Of a DNA stretch of 64,000 nucleotides, positions 50,326 through 60,196 are shown one piece after another. The stretch covers positions 1-64,000 of the forward strand of contig JAGFXR010000009.1 in NCBI GenBank assembly GCA_017861365.1, written 5' to 3'. The stretch is from Oscillospiraceae bacterium (GTDB lineage: Bacteria > Bacillota > Clostridia > Oscillospirales > Oscillospiraceae). The stretch's first letter is position 1; each line of letters starts with the position of its first letter. Both the position numbers and the translations under genes were made by a program. A model generated the notes under the pieces. It had not been told where the DNA came from and searched no databases. It saw only the letters and a list, made by a program, of their open reading frames with translations.

Positions 50326-52431
50326 TTGGCTTCCAACAATTCACCAAATAAGCAGGGCGGGCCCGGCGGCCCTAACAATAAAAAAAATCTCATTGGTTTT
50401 GCGTCACTGGTGCTGTGGGCGCTTCTCATTACCATGGTGATCCAGTCCCTGTACTCCAGCAGCCAAAGCTCAAGTAAAGTTGAAATCGGCTACTCCACGT
50501 TCATAGAATGGGTGGAGGCGGATGCGGTTAATACGCTTGAACTGGAAAATTCCACTTTTTACTTCACTCTGAAGGACGGCACAGTCTTGTCCGATCTGCC
50601 CACCAGCAGCATTACCGATCAGGATGTCATGACACAGCTGAAGCTGCTGGAGTCAGAGAGCAAGCTGACCAGCGAATCTTTCCAGGTGGTGCCGCTGAGT
50701 GACCCCAATCTGCTCACGCTGCTCAAGGAACACAATGTCATTTACTATGGCGTGACCGAACCGGAAACATCTTACCTCTCCAGTCTCTTTTTCGGTACCG
50801 TGGTTCCGGTGCTGATCATGGTCGCCGCCATGGTTCTGCTCTACCGCTTCCTCTTTAAGAAAATGGGCAGCGGAATCGGGGGCATCGGCGGTGTAGGCAA
50901 GGCGAACGCCAAGGTTTATGTGGAGAAGAAAACCGGAGTGACCTTTGCCGACGTGGCCGGACAGGACGAGGCAAAGGAATCTCTGGAGGAGATCATTGAT
51001 TTTCTTCACAATCCAGGAAAATATACGGAAATCGGTGCGCGTCTGCCCAAGGGCGCACTGCTGGTGGGCTCGCCTGGTACCGGCAAGACACTGCTGGCCA
51101 AGGCGGTGGCGGGCGAGGCCAATGTGCCGTTCTTCTCCATTTCGGGCTCTGATTTTGTGGAAATGTTTGTCGGCGTGGGCGCGTCCCGTGTTCGTGACCT
51201 GTTTAAAGAGGCCGCGAAGATGGCGCCCTGTATCATCTTCATCGACGAGATCGACACCATTGGCAAGACCCGCGACTCCCGCTTCGGCGGCGGCAACGAC
51301 GAACGGGAGCAGACCTTAAACCAGCTTTTGGCCGAGCTGGACGGCTTCGACCCCACCAAGGGCGTCATTGTGCTGGCGGCTACCAACCGGCCTGAGGTGC
51401 TGGACAAGGCACTGCTCCGCCCGGGGCGGTTTGACCGCAGGGTGACCATTGACCGGCCTAATCTGGCGGGGCGCCTCGCCACGCTGCAGGTACACACCCG
51501 TAATATCCGGTTGGCGGAGGATGTGGACTTGAACAAAATTGCCCAGGCAACTGCCGGCTGTGTAGGCGCCGACCTGGCAAATCTGGTCAACGAGGCGGCG
51601 CTCCGGGCAGTCCGCCTGGGTCGTCGGGCCGTCAACCAGAACGATTTGCTGGCCTCCTTTGAGATGGTCATCGCGGGATCGGAGAAAAAAGGAACGGTGC
51701 TGACGGAGAAGGAAAAGAAGCTTATCGCCTATCACGAGGTGGGCCACGCGCTGGTGGCGGCCAAGCAGAAGGATGCCCAGCCAGTCTCCAAAATCACCAT
51801 TGTACCTCACACGCAGGGCGCACTGGGTTACACCATGCAGCTGCCTGAGGAAGAAAAATTCCTGATGAGCAAAGAGGACCTGTACACCGAAATCCGCACG
51901 CTGTTGGCGGGCCGTTCCGCAGAGGAGCTGGTGTTTGGCTGTCAGACCTCCGGTGCCGCCAACGATATTGAGCGCGCCACCGACCTGGCCCGCAAGCTGG
52001 TGACCATGTACGGCATGAGCGACCGCTTCGGTATGATGGGCCTTGCCACGGTGCAGAGCCAGTATCTGGACGGTTCCATGGGGCTGACCTGCGCGCCGGA
52101 TACCGCCGCGGTGATTGATAAGGAAATCCTGATGATCATCGAGGACTGCCACAAGGATGCCCGCAAGATTTTGGAGGACAACCGGGCCAAGCTGGATGAA
52201 ATCGCCGGTTACCTGCTGGAGAAGGAAACCATCACCGGACAGGAGATGATGGCTATTCTGGAAGACCGTGACCCCGCTCTGGAGGATAATTTCGGAGCGA
52301 CCCCCGAGCCGAAGGTGATTCCACAACCGCGAGAGGACAGCGCGGTTTCCGACGAGCAGGAGGAAGCATCCACGCTCACACCCAAGCCAGATTACTCTAA
52401 ACCCGACCATTCTGAGGATAAGGGATTTTAA
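50326..52431 (+). CDS. ftsH: ATP-dependent zinc metalloprotease FtsH
   Basis: A 701-residue membrane protease that degrades misfolded membrane proteins and specific regulators. Two membrane helices flank an outer loop ([39 protein letters not shown]). The AAA domain has Walker [21 protein letters not shown], Walker [13 protein letters not shown] and the second-region [19 protein letters not shown]. The protease motif is [13 protein letters not shown] (HExxH) with an [11 protein letters not shown] follow-on. A disordered acidic tail ends it. Translation starts at TTG 50326 behind AAGGAGGG. Confidence 0.97.
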   Translation: MASNNSPNKQGGPGGPNNKKNLIGFASLVLWALLITMVIQSLYSSSQSSSKVEIGYSTFIEWVEADAVNTLELENSTFYFTLKDGTVLSDLPTSSITDQDVMTQLKLLESESKLTSESFQVVPLSDPNLLTLLKEHNVIYYGVTEPETSYLSSLFFGTVVPVLIMVAAMVLLYRFLFKKMGSGIGGIGGVGKANAKVYVEKKTGVTFADVAGQDEAKESLEEIIDFLHNPGKYTEIGARLPKGALLVGSPGTGKTLLAKAVAGEANVPFFSISGSDFVEMFVGVGASRVRDLFKEAAKMAPCIIFIDEIDTIGKTRDSRFGGGNDEREQTLNQLLAELDGFDPTKGVIVLAATNRPEVLDKALLRPGRFDRRVTIDRPNLAGRLATLQVHTRNIRLAEDVDLNKIAQATAGCVGADLANLVNEAALRAVRLGRRAVNQNDLLASFEMVIAGSEKKGTVLTEKEKKLIAYHEVGHALVAAKQKDAQPVSKITIVPHTQGALGYTMQLPEEEKFLMSKEDLYTEIRTLLAGRSAEELVFGCQTSGAANDIERATDLARKLVTMYGMSDRFGMMGLATVQSQYLDGSMGLTCAPDTAAVIDKEILMIIEDCHKDARKILEDNRAKLDEIAGYLLEKETITGQEMMAILEDRDPALEDNFGATPEPKVIPQPREDSAVSDEQEEASTLTPKPDYSKPDHSEDKGF

Positions 52432-52438
52432 ATGAAGT

Positions 52439-52478
52439 AAGGCCTCTTCCGCGTATCGCGCGGAAGAGGCCTTTTTGA
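52439..52478 (+). terminator. ftsH terminator
   Basis: Perfect 15-bp hairpin (AAGGCCTCTTCCGCG with its complement) followed by five T, seven bases after the ftsH stop. Confidence 0.88.
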
Positions 52479-52492
52479 TCAGTGAAAAATAA

Positions 52493-52536
52493 ATAAAACG
52501 CAGGGCATTGACCGCCAAACGGCGGTCAATGCCCTG
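52493..52536 (-). terminator. ileS terminator
   Basis: Perfect 16-bp hairpin (52501-52516 with 52521-52536) followed on the minus strand by CGTTTTATTTATTT. It lies 15 bases past the ileS stop. Confidence 0.85.
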
Positions 52537-52551
52537 CTCTACTTTGCGGAG

Positions 52552-55371
52552 TTATATGCCCATGGCCTTGACGGCTTCGGCGCAGCGGGGACACAGCTCG
52601 GAATGCTCCGCGTCCTCGCCCACATGCTCATTGTGATTCCAGCAACGCACGCACATAGGCGCCGCCGCCGCCGCGACTGAAACCCGAAGACCGGGGAATT
52701 CCTCCCCTTCCACGCCGTCTCCGCCGCCATGAACGGCCTTAACGGAGGATACGATAAACAGCGATTCAAAATCGTGCTCGGCGATGGCCTGAAATTTCTC
52801 CCATGCCTCGTCATTACAGGAAAGTGTGACGGCCGCGTCAAGACTCTTGCCGATGCTCTGTTCCTTGCGGGCCAGCTCCAGGGCCTTGTTGACCACAGTA
52901 CGGATAGCGATGATCGTATCCCACTGCCGGGCGGCCTCGGGGGAGAGAGCCAGCGACTCCTGGTAGGCGGGAATGTCGTTAAACAGCACGCTCTCCGGGT
53001 CAGCGGAGGCGTCATGGGGCATGGCGCTCCAGATTTCCTCACCGGTAAACGCCAGCAGAGGAGCCAGCAACCGCACCATACCGTCCAGAATGTGATACAT
53101 GGCGGTCTGACCCGAACGGCGGGCAAGGGAGTCCCGCCCCTCGCAGTAAAGACGATCCTTGATGATGTCCAGATAGAAGCTGGACATATCCACCACACAG
53201 AAGTGGTAAACGGAGCGGTAGACCCCGTGGAACTCATAGCTGTCGTAGAACTCCCGCGCCTTTTTGACCAGCTCGTTGAGCCGGGAGACCGCCCAGCGGT
53301 CCAGCTCCAGCAGCTCATCTGTAGGAACCAGACGGCTGGGGTCAAAGCCGTCCAAATTGCCCAGTATATACCGGGCGGTATTGCGGATTTTGAGGTATGC
53401 CTGGGAGAGCTGTTTCAAAATTTCCGGGGAAATGCGCATATCCTGGGTATAGTCGGCAGAGGAAACCCAGAGACGAAGCATATCCGCACCATAGTCCTTG
53501 ATGACCTCTTCAGGAGCCACGGCGTTGCCCAGAGATTTATGCATGGCGCGACCATCTCCGTCCACCGTCCAGCCGTGGGTGATGATACGCTTGTAGGGCG
53601 CGGTTCCTTTGGCAGCAATGGAGGTCAGCATGGAGGACTGGAACCAGCCGCGGTATTGGTCGCCTCCCTCCAGATAAATATCGGCGGGGAAGGTAAGCTC
53701 AGGACGCTGATCCAGCACGGCGGCATGGGTGGAGCCGGAGTCAAACCAAACGTCCATGATATCCGACTCTTTGGTGAAGTGATTATGCCCACATTTGGGG
53801 CACACAAAGCCCTCGGGAACCAGCTCGTCCGCCTCCCGCTCGAACCAGACGTTGGAGCCGTGCTCCCGGAAGAGGGAGGAAACTCGGTCGATGGTTCCGG
53901 GGGTGACGATGTCCGTCCCGCATTTGTCACAGTAGAAAATAGGAATGGGAACGCCCCATACACGCTGACGGGAAATACACCAGTCGCTGCGCTCGGCGAT
54001 CATGGAGATCATGCGCTCCTTACCCCATTCGGGTTTCCATTGGATTGCGTCGCAGGCGGCAATGGCGGCGTCCTTGATGGCGTCCACCGAACAGAACCAC
54101 TGCTCCGTGGCGCGATAGATGATGGGGTTTTTGCAGCGCCAGCAGTGAGGGTAGGAGTGGGTCATGTCTTGGGAAGCAAGAAGGGCTCCGGAGGCCTTCA
54201 AAACGGCCAGAATTTCATGATTGGCCTTGGTGTAGTGAAGTCCGGCAAACTGACCCGCCTCGTCGGTCATGACGCCTCGGGAGTTGACGGGGACGATAAT
54301 GCCGATATGGGTGCCCCGGTGGGTGTCATACTCCCGGCAGATGGCAAAGTCCTCCGCGCCGAAGCCGGGGGCGGTGTGAACACAGCCGGAACCGGCGTCC
54401 AGAGTGACGTGGTCACCGTTTAGTACCACCGATTCCCTGTCGTAGAAGGGATGTCTGGCGGTCATCAGGTCAAACTCGCTGCCCTTCAGGGTAGCAAGGG
54501 TTTCATAGGATTCGATTCCGGCGGCCTTTGCCACCGCGCCGGCCAGATCCTTGGCGACAATATAGACTTCGCCGCCGGGTGTCTTCATGAGAATGTAGTC
54601 AAACGCAGCGTTTAAAGAGATGGCCAGGTTTCCGGGCAGTGTCCATGTGGTGGTGGTCCAAATGACAAAGCAGACGTTCGACAGATCACAGTAGCGGGAC
54701 AGCTTCCCGTGGTCATCTTTGACGGGAAATTTGACAAAAATGGAGGTGCAGGTGTCGTCGGCGTACTCAATTTCCGCCTCTGCCAGAGCCGTCTCGTCGT
54801 GAGGGCACCAGTAGACGGGCTTCAGGCCCTTATAAATATAGCCCTTCTCCGCCATTTTTCCGAATATGCGGACCTGTTCCGCCTCAAACTCCGGGGCCAG
54901 GGTCAGATAGGGATTCTCCCAGTCGCCGATGACGCCCAGCCGCTGGAACTGCTCCCGCTGCCGATCCACAAAGGAGAGCGCGTACTCTTTGCACTTCTCA
55001 CGGAACTCGGCGGTGGTCAGTTCACTGCGCTTGACTTTCTTGTCCTTCAGAATCGCGGACTCGATGGGCAGGCCGTGGGTGTCCCAGCCGGGCACATAGG
55101 GAGCGCGGAAGCCGGTCATGTTCTTATAGCGAACAATGATATCCTTCAGGATTTTATTCAGAGCGGTTCCAATGTGGATATTTCCGTTGGCGTAGGGCGG
55201 GCCGTCGTGGAGCACAAAGCAGGGCTTGCCCGCGTTGCGCTCCATCAGTTTGTGATAGGTTGCCACCTCATACGCACCGTTTAACAGCTCCGGCTCCCGC
55301 TTGGGCAGACCCGCCCGCATGGGGAATTCGGTCTGCGGGAGATTGATGGTTTTGTTGTAATCCTGGGACAT
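52552..55371 (-). CDS. ileS: Isoleucyl-tRNA synthetase
   Basis: A 939-residue class I aminoacyl-tRNA synthetase. HIGH signature: [25 protein letters not shown] counterpart: [20 protein letters not shown] (MHKSL, slightly unusual). The editing domain lies between ([30 protein letters not shown]). C-terminal zinc finger: [12 protein letters not shown] and [12 protein letters not shown]. This bacterial type is the mupirocin-sensitive class by its presence of the C-terminal zinc finger. It ends the divIVA cluster; no T-box leader is visible upstream. Confidence 0.97.
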   Translation of the reverse strand: MSQDYNKTINLPQTEFPMRAGLPKREPELLNGAYEVATYHKLMERNAGKPCFVLHDGPPYANGNIHIGTALNKILKDIIVRYKNMTGFRAPYVPGWDTHGLPIESAILKDKKVKRSELTTAEFREKCKEYALSFVDRQREQFQRLGVIGDWENPYLTLAPEFEAEQVRIFGKMAEKGYIYKGLKPVYWCPHDETALAEAEIEYADDTCTSIFVKFPVKDDHGKLSRYCDLSNVCFVIWTTTTWTLPGNLAISLNAAFDYILMKTPGGEVYIVAKDLAGAVAKAAGIESYETLATLKGSEFDLMTARHPFYDRESVVLNGDHVTLDAGSGCVHTAPGFGAEDFAICREYDTHRGTHIGIIVPVNSRGVMTDEAGQFAGLHYTKANHEILAVLKASGALLASQDMTHSYPHCWRCKNPIIYRATEQWFCSVDAIKDAAIAACDAIQWKPEWGKERMISMIAERSDWCISRQRVWGVPIPIFYCDKCGTDIVTPGTIDRVSSLFREHGSNVWFEREADELVPEGFVCPKCGHNHFTKESDIMDVWFDSGSTHAAVLDQRPELTFPADIYLEGGDQYRGWFQSSMLTSIAAKGTAPYKRIITHGWTVDGDGRAMHKSLGNAVAPEEVIKDYGADMLRLWVSSADYTQDMRISPEILKQLSQAYLKIRNTARYILGNLDGFDPSRLVPTDELLELDRWAVSRLNELVKKAREFYDSYEFHGVYRSVYHFCVVDMSSFYLDIIKDRLYCEGRDSLARRSGQTAMYHILDGMVRLLAPLLAFTGEEIWSAMPHDASADPESVLFNDIPAYQESLALSPEAARQWDTIIAIRTVVNKALELARKEQSIGKSLDAAVTLSCNDEAWEKFQAIAEHDFESLFIVSSVKAVHGGGDGVEGEEFPGLRVSVAAAAAPMCVRCWNHNEHVGEDAEHSELCPRCAEAVKAMGI

Positions 55372-55449
55372 GGCTCTGTCTCTCCTTATTACCTTTCATT
55401 TGTCTTTATGCCGGGCTCTCTTCGCGGCTGCGGGGACGCGATGACAGCG

Positions 55450-55477
55450 AAAAACAGCGGGCGCGCAGCGCGCCCGC
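55450..55477 (-). terminator. Terminator after divIVA
   Basis: Minus-strand hairpin of GCGGGCGCGC and GCGCGCCCGC followed by TGTTTTT, lying between divIVA and ileS. It would lower but not stop read-through into ileS. Confidence 0.65.
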
Positions 55478-55516
55478 CCCGCGAGGATGCGCGGAGACAA
55501 AGCCGCGCATGTGGCG

Positions 55517-56212
55517 TTATTCAATTTCAAAATCCTTGCCGAATCTTAAATCGGAAAAGCGATCCAGCTGGCGGGTTAAATCGCCTTCCTGAGGAAACAG
55601 CTTTGCCGCCGCGTCAGCCGCCGAGATACTTTGGGCATCCTCGTTCCGTTCAAAGGAAAAACCGGGAAAGTGCGTGGCAGCAGGCTCTGCCGCGGCCTGA
55701 GGCTCTGCGGAATCTTCCGCGGCAGTGTCGTCCAAAGACGCTTCCGCCGTCTGCGTAAAGGGGTTCAGCTCACTGAGAGAATCGACGAAGGTTTTGCCAT
55801 CCGAGAAGAGCGCCTGAATGCGCAGCACATAATCCCACGTGTTCTCTCTGGCGGCGGACAGCTTTTCTTCTTCTGCTTGCAGGAGCTTTTTCAGCTCCGC
55901 CTCCCGGCTTTGCGCCAGCTCGTCCGTCTGTGTGAGAATGGAGTCCCTGCGGGCCTCCGCCTCCTTAACGATATCGTCTGCCATCTGCTGGGCGGCCAGA
56001 AGCGCCTTGCGCATGGCCATCTCCGTGGAGCGGTATTCCTCAATGGTGTCGGTGAGGGATTTCATTTTGCCCTTCAAAAGCGCGTTTTCCTTAAACAGCG
56101 CGGTATAATCGGCGGTTAACTGATCCAGAAACTCGTCCACCATGGCCATATTGTATCCGCCGAATGAAGCCTTGCTGAAAGCATGCGAAGAAACTTCCTG
56201 TGGTGTCAGCAT
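55517..56212 (-). CDS. divIVA: DivIVA-domain cell division protein
   Basis: A 231-residue DivIVA-type coiled coil that marks curved membrane at the septum and poles. N-terminal membrane-binding part: SSHAFSKASFGGYNMAMVDE followed by FLDQLTADYTALFKEN; then a coiled coil from about residue 30 to 130 (AEARRDSILTQTDELAQSRE) and an acidic, alanine-rich tail with IEVE-like ending. ATG 56212. The position after sepF and before ileS is typical. Confidence 0.88.
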   Translation of the reverse strand: MLTPQEVSSHAFSKASFGGYNMAMVDEFLDQLTADYTALFKENALLKGKMKSLTDTIEEYRSTEMAMRKALLAAQQMADDIVKEAEARRDSILTQTDELAQSREAELKKLLQAEEEKLSAARENTWDYVLRIQALFSDGKTFVDSLSELNPFTQTAEASLDDTAAEDSAEPQAAAEPAATHFPGFSFERNEDAQSISAADAAAKLFPQEGDLTRQLDRFSDLRFGKDFEIE

Positions 56213-56242
56213 TGAAACCCCTCCCTTTTCATAGATGGAATG

Positions 56243-56695
56243 TTAAAGATAGAGCCCGTTGTTTTCTAGCTCGTCAACCAGATCGCCCATCAGGTCAACA
56301 TTATACGGTGTGATGATGTAAGTAGAAACGGCGATTTTTTTGATCTTCCCCTCATTGGCGTAGGAAACACCGGCGAGGAAGTCGAGAATCCGGCGGGAAA
56401 TTTCCTTCGGGGTTTTTTCCATGTTCATGACCACAGAGCGCCGGTCCCGGAGGTGATCCGCGATTTCGGTCACGCTTTCAAACCGTTCCGGCTTGACCAA
56501 AACAACCTGAAGCTTGGTGGTTGCATTGAGATTCACAATTTTGCTGCTGCGCCGCTCATTTTCAGCGGAGACAGTCTCCCTGACCTTTTCCTTGCGCTCG
56601 GAACGTGAGTAGATCTCAACGTCATCCTCCAGCTCGTCCTCGCCCTCATCCTCATAGGGATGTGCAATTCGCTTTAGTTCATCCAGAATTCCCAT
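56243..56695 (-). CDS. sepF: Cell division protein SepF
   Basis: A 150-residue SepF that joins FtsZ filaments to the membrane in Gram-positive bacteria. MGILDELKRIAHPYEDEGED is the amphipathic membrane anchor followed by an acidic linker. The C-terminal domain is shown by KLQVVLVKPERFESVTEIAD and NMEKTPKEISRRILDFLAGV. The order ylmE-sepF-divIVA-ileS is the division cluster; ylmG and ylmH, normally between sepF and divIVA, are missing here. Confidence 0.92.
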   Translation of the reverse strand: MGILDELKRIAHPYEDEGEDELEDDVEIYSRSERKEKVRETVSAENERRSSKIVNLNATTKLQVVLVKPERFESVTEIADHLRDRRSVVMNMEKTPKEISRRILDFLAGVSYANEGKIKKIAVSTYIITPYNVDLMGDLVDELENNGLYL

Positions 56696-56727
56696 GTTTT
56701 AACCTCCAATGCCTGTCCGATTCCAAT

Positions 56728-57465
56728 TTATGATTCTGATGTATGGTAAGTCCGGGGACCAAACAGCGCCGAGCCCACCCGAACCAGGGTGGCTCCCTCC
56801 CGGATGGCGTCCTCGAAGTCGCTGCTCATACCCATGGACAAATGCGTCATTCCTAGTCTTTCATTATCACTTATTTTCCCCTGTGTGTCAATAAAAAGCT
56901 GTCTGACCGCCCCAAAAAACTGCCGGTTTTCCTCAGAATTGCATCCTGCCGGGGGGACGCACATCAGGCCCCGCAGGCGGACATGCCCGGCTTTACCCGC
57001 AGCCTGTACCAAGTCAGGTACGTCCTCGGGCAGTACGCCGCTCTTCTGCGGCTCGCGGCCGATATTGACCTGAAGCAGAATGTCCTGCACCAGCTCAAGC
57101 CGTGCCGCGCATTCGTTTACTGCCTCCAGCAGATGAAGCGAGCCGATGGATTCAATGCAGTCCACCCGTCCCACAACCTGTTTGACCTTGTTGGTCTGGA
57201 GATGCCCGATGAAGTGCAGCGAGGCGTGATCATAGGCGAAGGCGTCCAGCTTCTCCGCCATCTCCTGCACCCGGTTTTCTCCGCAGATGGTGATACCGGC
57301 CGCAATGGCGGCGCGCACCGTCTCGGCTGACTGGGTTTTTGTGGCTGCCACCAGGGTGATTTCGGCGGGGTTCCGTCCCGCGGAACAGGCGGCCTCCGAA
57401 ATTCTGCGGCGTATTTCCGCAAGCTGTTCGGATATCAAGAATGATCTCTCCTCTCGGGTCAGCAA
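56728..57465 (-). CDS. ylmE: Pyridoxal-phosphate homeostasis protein (YggS/YlmE)
   Basis: A 245-residue PLP-binding protein of the YggS family that keeps vitamin B6 and amino-acid pools balanced without known catalysis. The PLP lysine is in LVAATKTQSAETV; ICGENRVQEMAEKL, LHFIGHLQTNKVKQVV, GLMCVPPAG and LSMGMSSDFEDAIREGATLV are family landmarks. ATG 57465. It is upstream of sepF by 32 bases in the same operon. Confidence 0.94.
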   Translation of the reverse strand: MLTREERSFLISEQLAEIRRRISEAACSAGRNPAEITLVAATKTQSAETVRAAIAAGITICGENRVQEMAEKLDAFAYDHASLHFIGHLQTNKVKQVVGRVDCIESIGSLHLLEAVNECAARLELVQDILLQVNIGREPQKSGVLPEDVPDLVQAAGKAGHVRLRGLMCVPPAGCNSEENRQFFGAVRQLFIDTQGKISDNERLGMTHLSMGMSSDFEDAIREGATLVRVGSALFGPRTYHTSES

Positions 57466-57500
57466 AATCCGGCGTACGGGGGCGCCGAACGCCGTTTCGG

Positions 57501-58355
57501 TTACTTTTTTGATGCCACCGCGTTCACGATGAGATCCACCACGGGGTCAAGCTCCGGAACCAGGGCATCGGCAATTTTGCCTTCACTGCCCAGGGCGGAG
57601 AGCTCCGCGGACAGCGGGATGGCCACCTTCACGCAGCGCGGAGACAGCGTGTAGAGCCCGTCTGAAACGCATGACTCCGCCAGCGCCTTGTTTTCCACAT
57701 AGGCCACGGGCGTGCTCATCAGCATCGAGGCCAGGGCAATATATCTCTGCGTGGGGATGACGGCAAGCTCCCCCGGTTCCGTGACGATGATGGTTCCGTC
57801 CACGGGGAAGGAGGTAAAGAGATTGAGCGGCACATCGCCGGCCCCGCTGGGCATATCCACCAGAATTACATCCAAGCCGTCCCACGCCCCGCCGGTGTAA
57901 AAATAGCTGACGACGTTGGAGGTGTCGGGGGTGGTCCACAGCACAGGTTCCTTCAGATCCTCGGAAATCAGGTTAAAGGAGAGCAGCTTTACACCGCTGG
58001 GCAGAGGCTTGGGCAGCATTTTATCGTTTTTCTTCTCCACACCGGGTTCCGCGCCAAAGAGATGAGGCAGGGTGGAGCCGGGAATGTCGGCGTCCAGCAC
58101 GCCCACGGTCAGCCCGCGCTTCACCAGCGCCACAGCCAAAACGGCCGTGACGGTGGACTTTCCGGTACCGCCCTTTCCTCCGGCGACAGCGTAGAGGCGT
58201 TTGGCGTACTTCGGAAATTCCGGCTCTCCGCAGTCGCTGCTGCAGGAGCTGCAGTTGCCGTGACAGCCCTCATCAAAATCTTTTTCAATTTCGGCGTTTA
58301 GCTCGTCGTACATATCGGGTGTAATATCGTCAATGCTTTTGATGTCCTTACGCAT
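57501..58355 (-). CDS. Mrp/ParA-like P-loop ATPase with cysteine-rich N-terminus
   Basis: A 284-residue Mrp/NBP35-type ATPase of the kind that carries iron-sulfur clusters. Deviant Walker A: GGKGGTGKSTVTAVLAVAL; then GVLDADIPGSTLPHLFG and VDMPSGAGDVPLNL. The first 45 residues carry GCHGNCSSCSSDCGEPEFPK (four cysteines), a plausible cluster site as in NBP35. Missing is the CxxC near the C-terminus that typical Mrp uses, so cluster binding may rely on the N-terminal cysteines. ATG 58355 behind AAAAGGAG. It starts the ylmE-sepF-divIVA-ileS leftward run. Confidence 0.8.
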   Translation of the reverse strand: MRKDIKSIDDITPDMYDELNAEIEKDFDEGCHGNCSSCSSDCGEPEFPKYAKRLYAVAGGKGGTGKSTVTAVLAVALVKRGLTVGVLDADIPGSTLPHLFGAEPGVEKKNDKMLPKPLPSGVKLLSFNLISEDLKEPVLWTTPDTSNVVSYFYTGGAWDGLDVILVDMPSGAGDVPLNLFTSFPVDGTIIVTEPGELAVIPTQRYIALASMLMSTPVAYVENKALAESCVSDGLYTLSPRCVKVAIPLSAELSALGSEGKIADALVPELDPVVDLIVNAVASKK

Positions 58356-58399
58356 AAAAAGGTGTTCTCCTTTTAAATGTTAAATTAAATTTATTTAAT

Positions 58400-58469
58400 A
58401 GTATATCACAGACAACGGCATACTGCAATCGTTACCACACTTGTAACACTGTCTTTTCTGTGATAAAAT
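58400..58469. promoter_or_regulatory. Divergent promoters for the mrp run and rlmD
   Basis: Minus strand: TTGCAG (58423-58428), 17 bases, TATACT (58400-58405). Plus strand: TTGTAA (58441-58446), 17 bases, TAAAAT (58464-58469). Both have exact 17-base spacers. Confidence 0.7.
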
Positions 58470-58593
58470 ATGCAATTAATGCCTTGGATATGCTGTTTTG
58501 CGGCATATTTTTCGGTAAAACCGAATTGGTTTGCCTGTTCGGGCAAATTTCCCGCGCAATATTTTGAGCGGATGGCTTAGGAGTGAGGAGAGA

Positions 58594-59970
58594 ATGACTC
58601 CACAATTGCTAAAAAACAGCGTTCACCGCGCGGTGATCAGCGGTTATGCCAGCGACGGCGCCGGAGTGGCCCGGATCCACGATATGGTAGTGTTTATTTC
58701 CGGCGGTATTCGGAATGAGACTGTGGAGGTGCGCATTGATCACGTTGGGCGCAATGCCGCTTGGGGCCGGGTGCAAAAGGTGATCAGTCCCAGCCCATCC
58801 CGTCTTGCGCCCGACTGCCCCCATTATGGCGTCTGCGGCGGCTGTCAGTTCCGCCATATGAGCTACGCCGAGGAGCTGGAAGCCAAACGGGCACGGGTGG
58901 AGGACGCCCTGCGGCGGGTGGGCGGATTGGATATTCGCGTAGAGCATATCGCGGGCGGCAGGGATATTCTCCGCTACCGCAATAAAGTGCAGTTTCCCGT
59001 GGGGCAGGGCTTTGACGGCGTTTCCGTTGGATTTTACAGGCCCCGGAGCCATCAGGTGGTGGATATTCCGGACTGCCTGTTGCAGCCGGAGGCGGCCGCC
59101 CGCTGCCGCCGGGCGGTGAAGGATTGGATGGAACGGTACTCCGTGCCGTCCTATCAGGAGGGAACGGGCAAAGGACTGATCCGCCATCTCTATATCCGGT
59201 TTAACTCCAACGGAGGTATTTTATGCTGCTTGTTCGTCAACGGGAAAAAGCTTCCTCACGAGGAGGAGCTGATTGCGGTGCTGCGGGCGGCGGAGCCGGA
59301 GCTCTTGGGTATTGTGCTGGGTGTCAATACCAAACAGAGCAATGTTATTCTGGGAGAAACCTACCGGACGCTCTGGGGGCGGGATTATCTGGAGGATACC
59401 CTGTGTGGTCTTACATTTCGGCTGTCGGTGCCGTCCTTTTATCAGGTCAACCATGCTCAAACAGAGGTTTTATATCAAAAAGCGATTGAGTTGGCACAAT
59501 TGACTGGGGAAGAAACGGTTTTGGATCTCTACTGCGGCATTGGCACCATCAGTCTGTGCTTGGCCCAAAAGGCGAAGCAGGTGATCGGGGCAGAGGTTGT
59601 CCCAGAGGCTGTGGAGGATGCGAAACAAAACGCGGTTCGCAATGGGATTACAAACGTGCGCTTTCTTTGCGCCGACGCGGGAGAAGCCGCCAAATCTCTT
59701 GCCGCAGAGGGTATTTCTCCCGATGTGATCGTCGTGGATCCACCGAGAAAAGGCATATCCCCCCAGGTGATTGACGCAATTGCCCAGATGAACCCCGCGC
59801 GGCTGGTTTATGTCTCCTGTGATCCCGCCACTCTTGCCCGCGATGCCGCGAGGTTGGCTGAAAAGGGATATTCTCTCTCTTGCGCCACCTCCGTGGATAT
59901 GTTTCCACGAACGGCGCACGTTGAGACGATAATAATGATGACGAAATGTGGTTCAGAGGGCAAAAAGTAG
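58594..59970 (+). CDS. rlmD: 23S rRNA (uracil-C5)-methyltransferase RlmD-like
   Basis: A 458-residue TrmA/RumA-type enzyme that methylates U1939 (and in Gram-positives also U747, RlmCD). TRAM-domain start: SGYASDGAGVARIHDMVVFI. The [4Fe-4S] cysteines are in DCPHYGVCGGCQFRHMSYAE. SAM motif I is VLDLYCGIGTISLCLA and the catalytic Cys is in LVYVSCDPATLARDAA. The C-terminus after HVETI (residues IMMTKCGSEGKK) is not family-like and may come from an inserted element. ATG 58594 follows AGGAG; no other known start upstream. Confidence 0.92.
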   Translation: MTPQLLKNSVHRAVISGYASDGAGVARIHDMVVFISGGIRNETVEVRIDHVGRNAAWGRVQKVISPSPSRLAPDCPHYGVCGGCQFRHMSYAEELEAKRARVEDALRRVGGLDIRVEHIAGGRDILRYRNKVQFPVGQGFDGVSVGFYRPRSHQVVDIPDCLLQPEAAARCRRAVKDWMERYSVPSYQEGTGKGLIRHLYIRFNSNGGILCCLFVNGKKLPHEEELIAVLRAAEPELLGIVLGVNTKQSNVILGETYRTLWGRDYLEDTLCGLTFRLSVPSFYQVNHAQTEVLYQKAIELAQLTGEETVLDLYCGIGTISLCLAQKAKQVIGAEVVPEAVEDAKQNAVRNGITNVRFLCADAGEAAKSLAAEGISPDVIVVDPPRKGISPQVIDAIAQMNPARLVYVSCDPATLARDAARLAEKGYSLSCATSVDMFPRTAHVETIIMMTKCGSEGKK

Positions 59971-60055
59971 ACTTTGACCACAAGATGTTGTGGTTTGAGA
60001 GCCAAAAATGAGCAAAAATCGGGGCAAAAAAGTGCAAATTTTGACCCGATTTTTT
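59920..60055 (+). other. Candidate left boundary of a mobile element, with rlmD terminator
   Basis: The last conserved RlmD codons (HVETI, about 59920-59932) are followed by AT-rich sequence with a changed composition. After the stop there is an inverted repeat ACCACAA-GATG-TTGTGGT (59977-59994), then a hairpin AAAAATCGGG (60014-60023) and CCCGATTTTT (60045-60054) that can end rlmD. The 3' end of rum (rlmD) genes is a known integration site of streptococcal elements such as Phi-m46.1. A matching second repeat would lie outside this window. Confidence 0.4.
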
Positions 60056-60196
60056 GGCCGTTTTTATAGATGACAAATGGGTTTCAGAATCCCTGCTTGA
60101 ACTTATGATAGTATAACAAAGGATTCGTCACTTTTCAAAGTGTGTACAAACAGGAATTTGTTAATCACTCGTTTTTCAGTACACTTTATTAGCAAA

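Noticed and set aside
52729-54423. 564-codon plus-strand frame opposite ileS
   Set aside because: Antisense shadow of ileS; no start signal or recognisable domain.
55372-55516. T-box leader before ileS
   Set aside because: No conserved T-box sequence (a GGUACCGCG-like bulge) is visible; the stretch holds a terminator hairpin and a weak leader.
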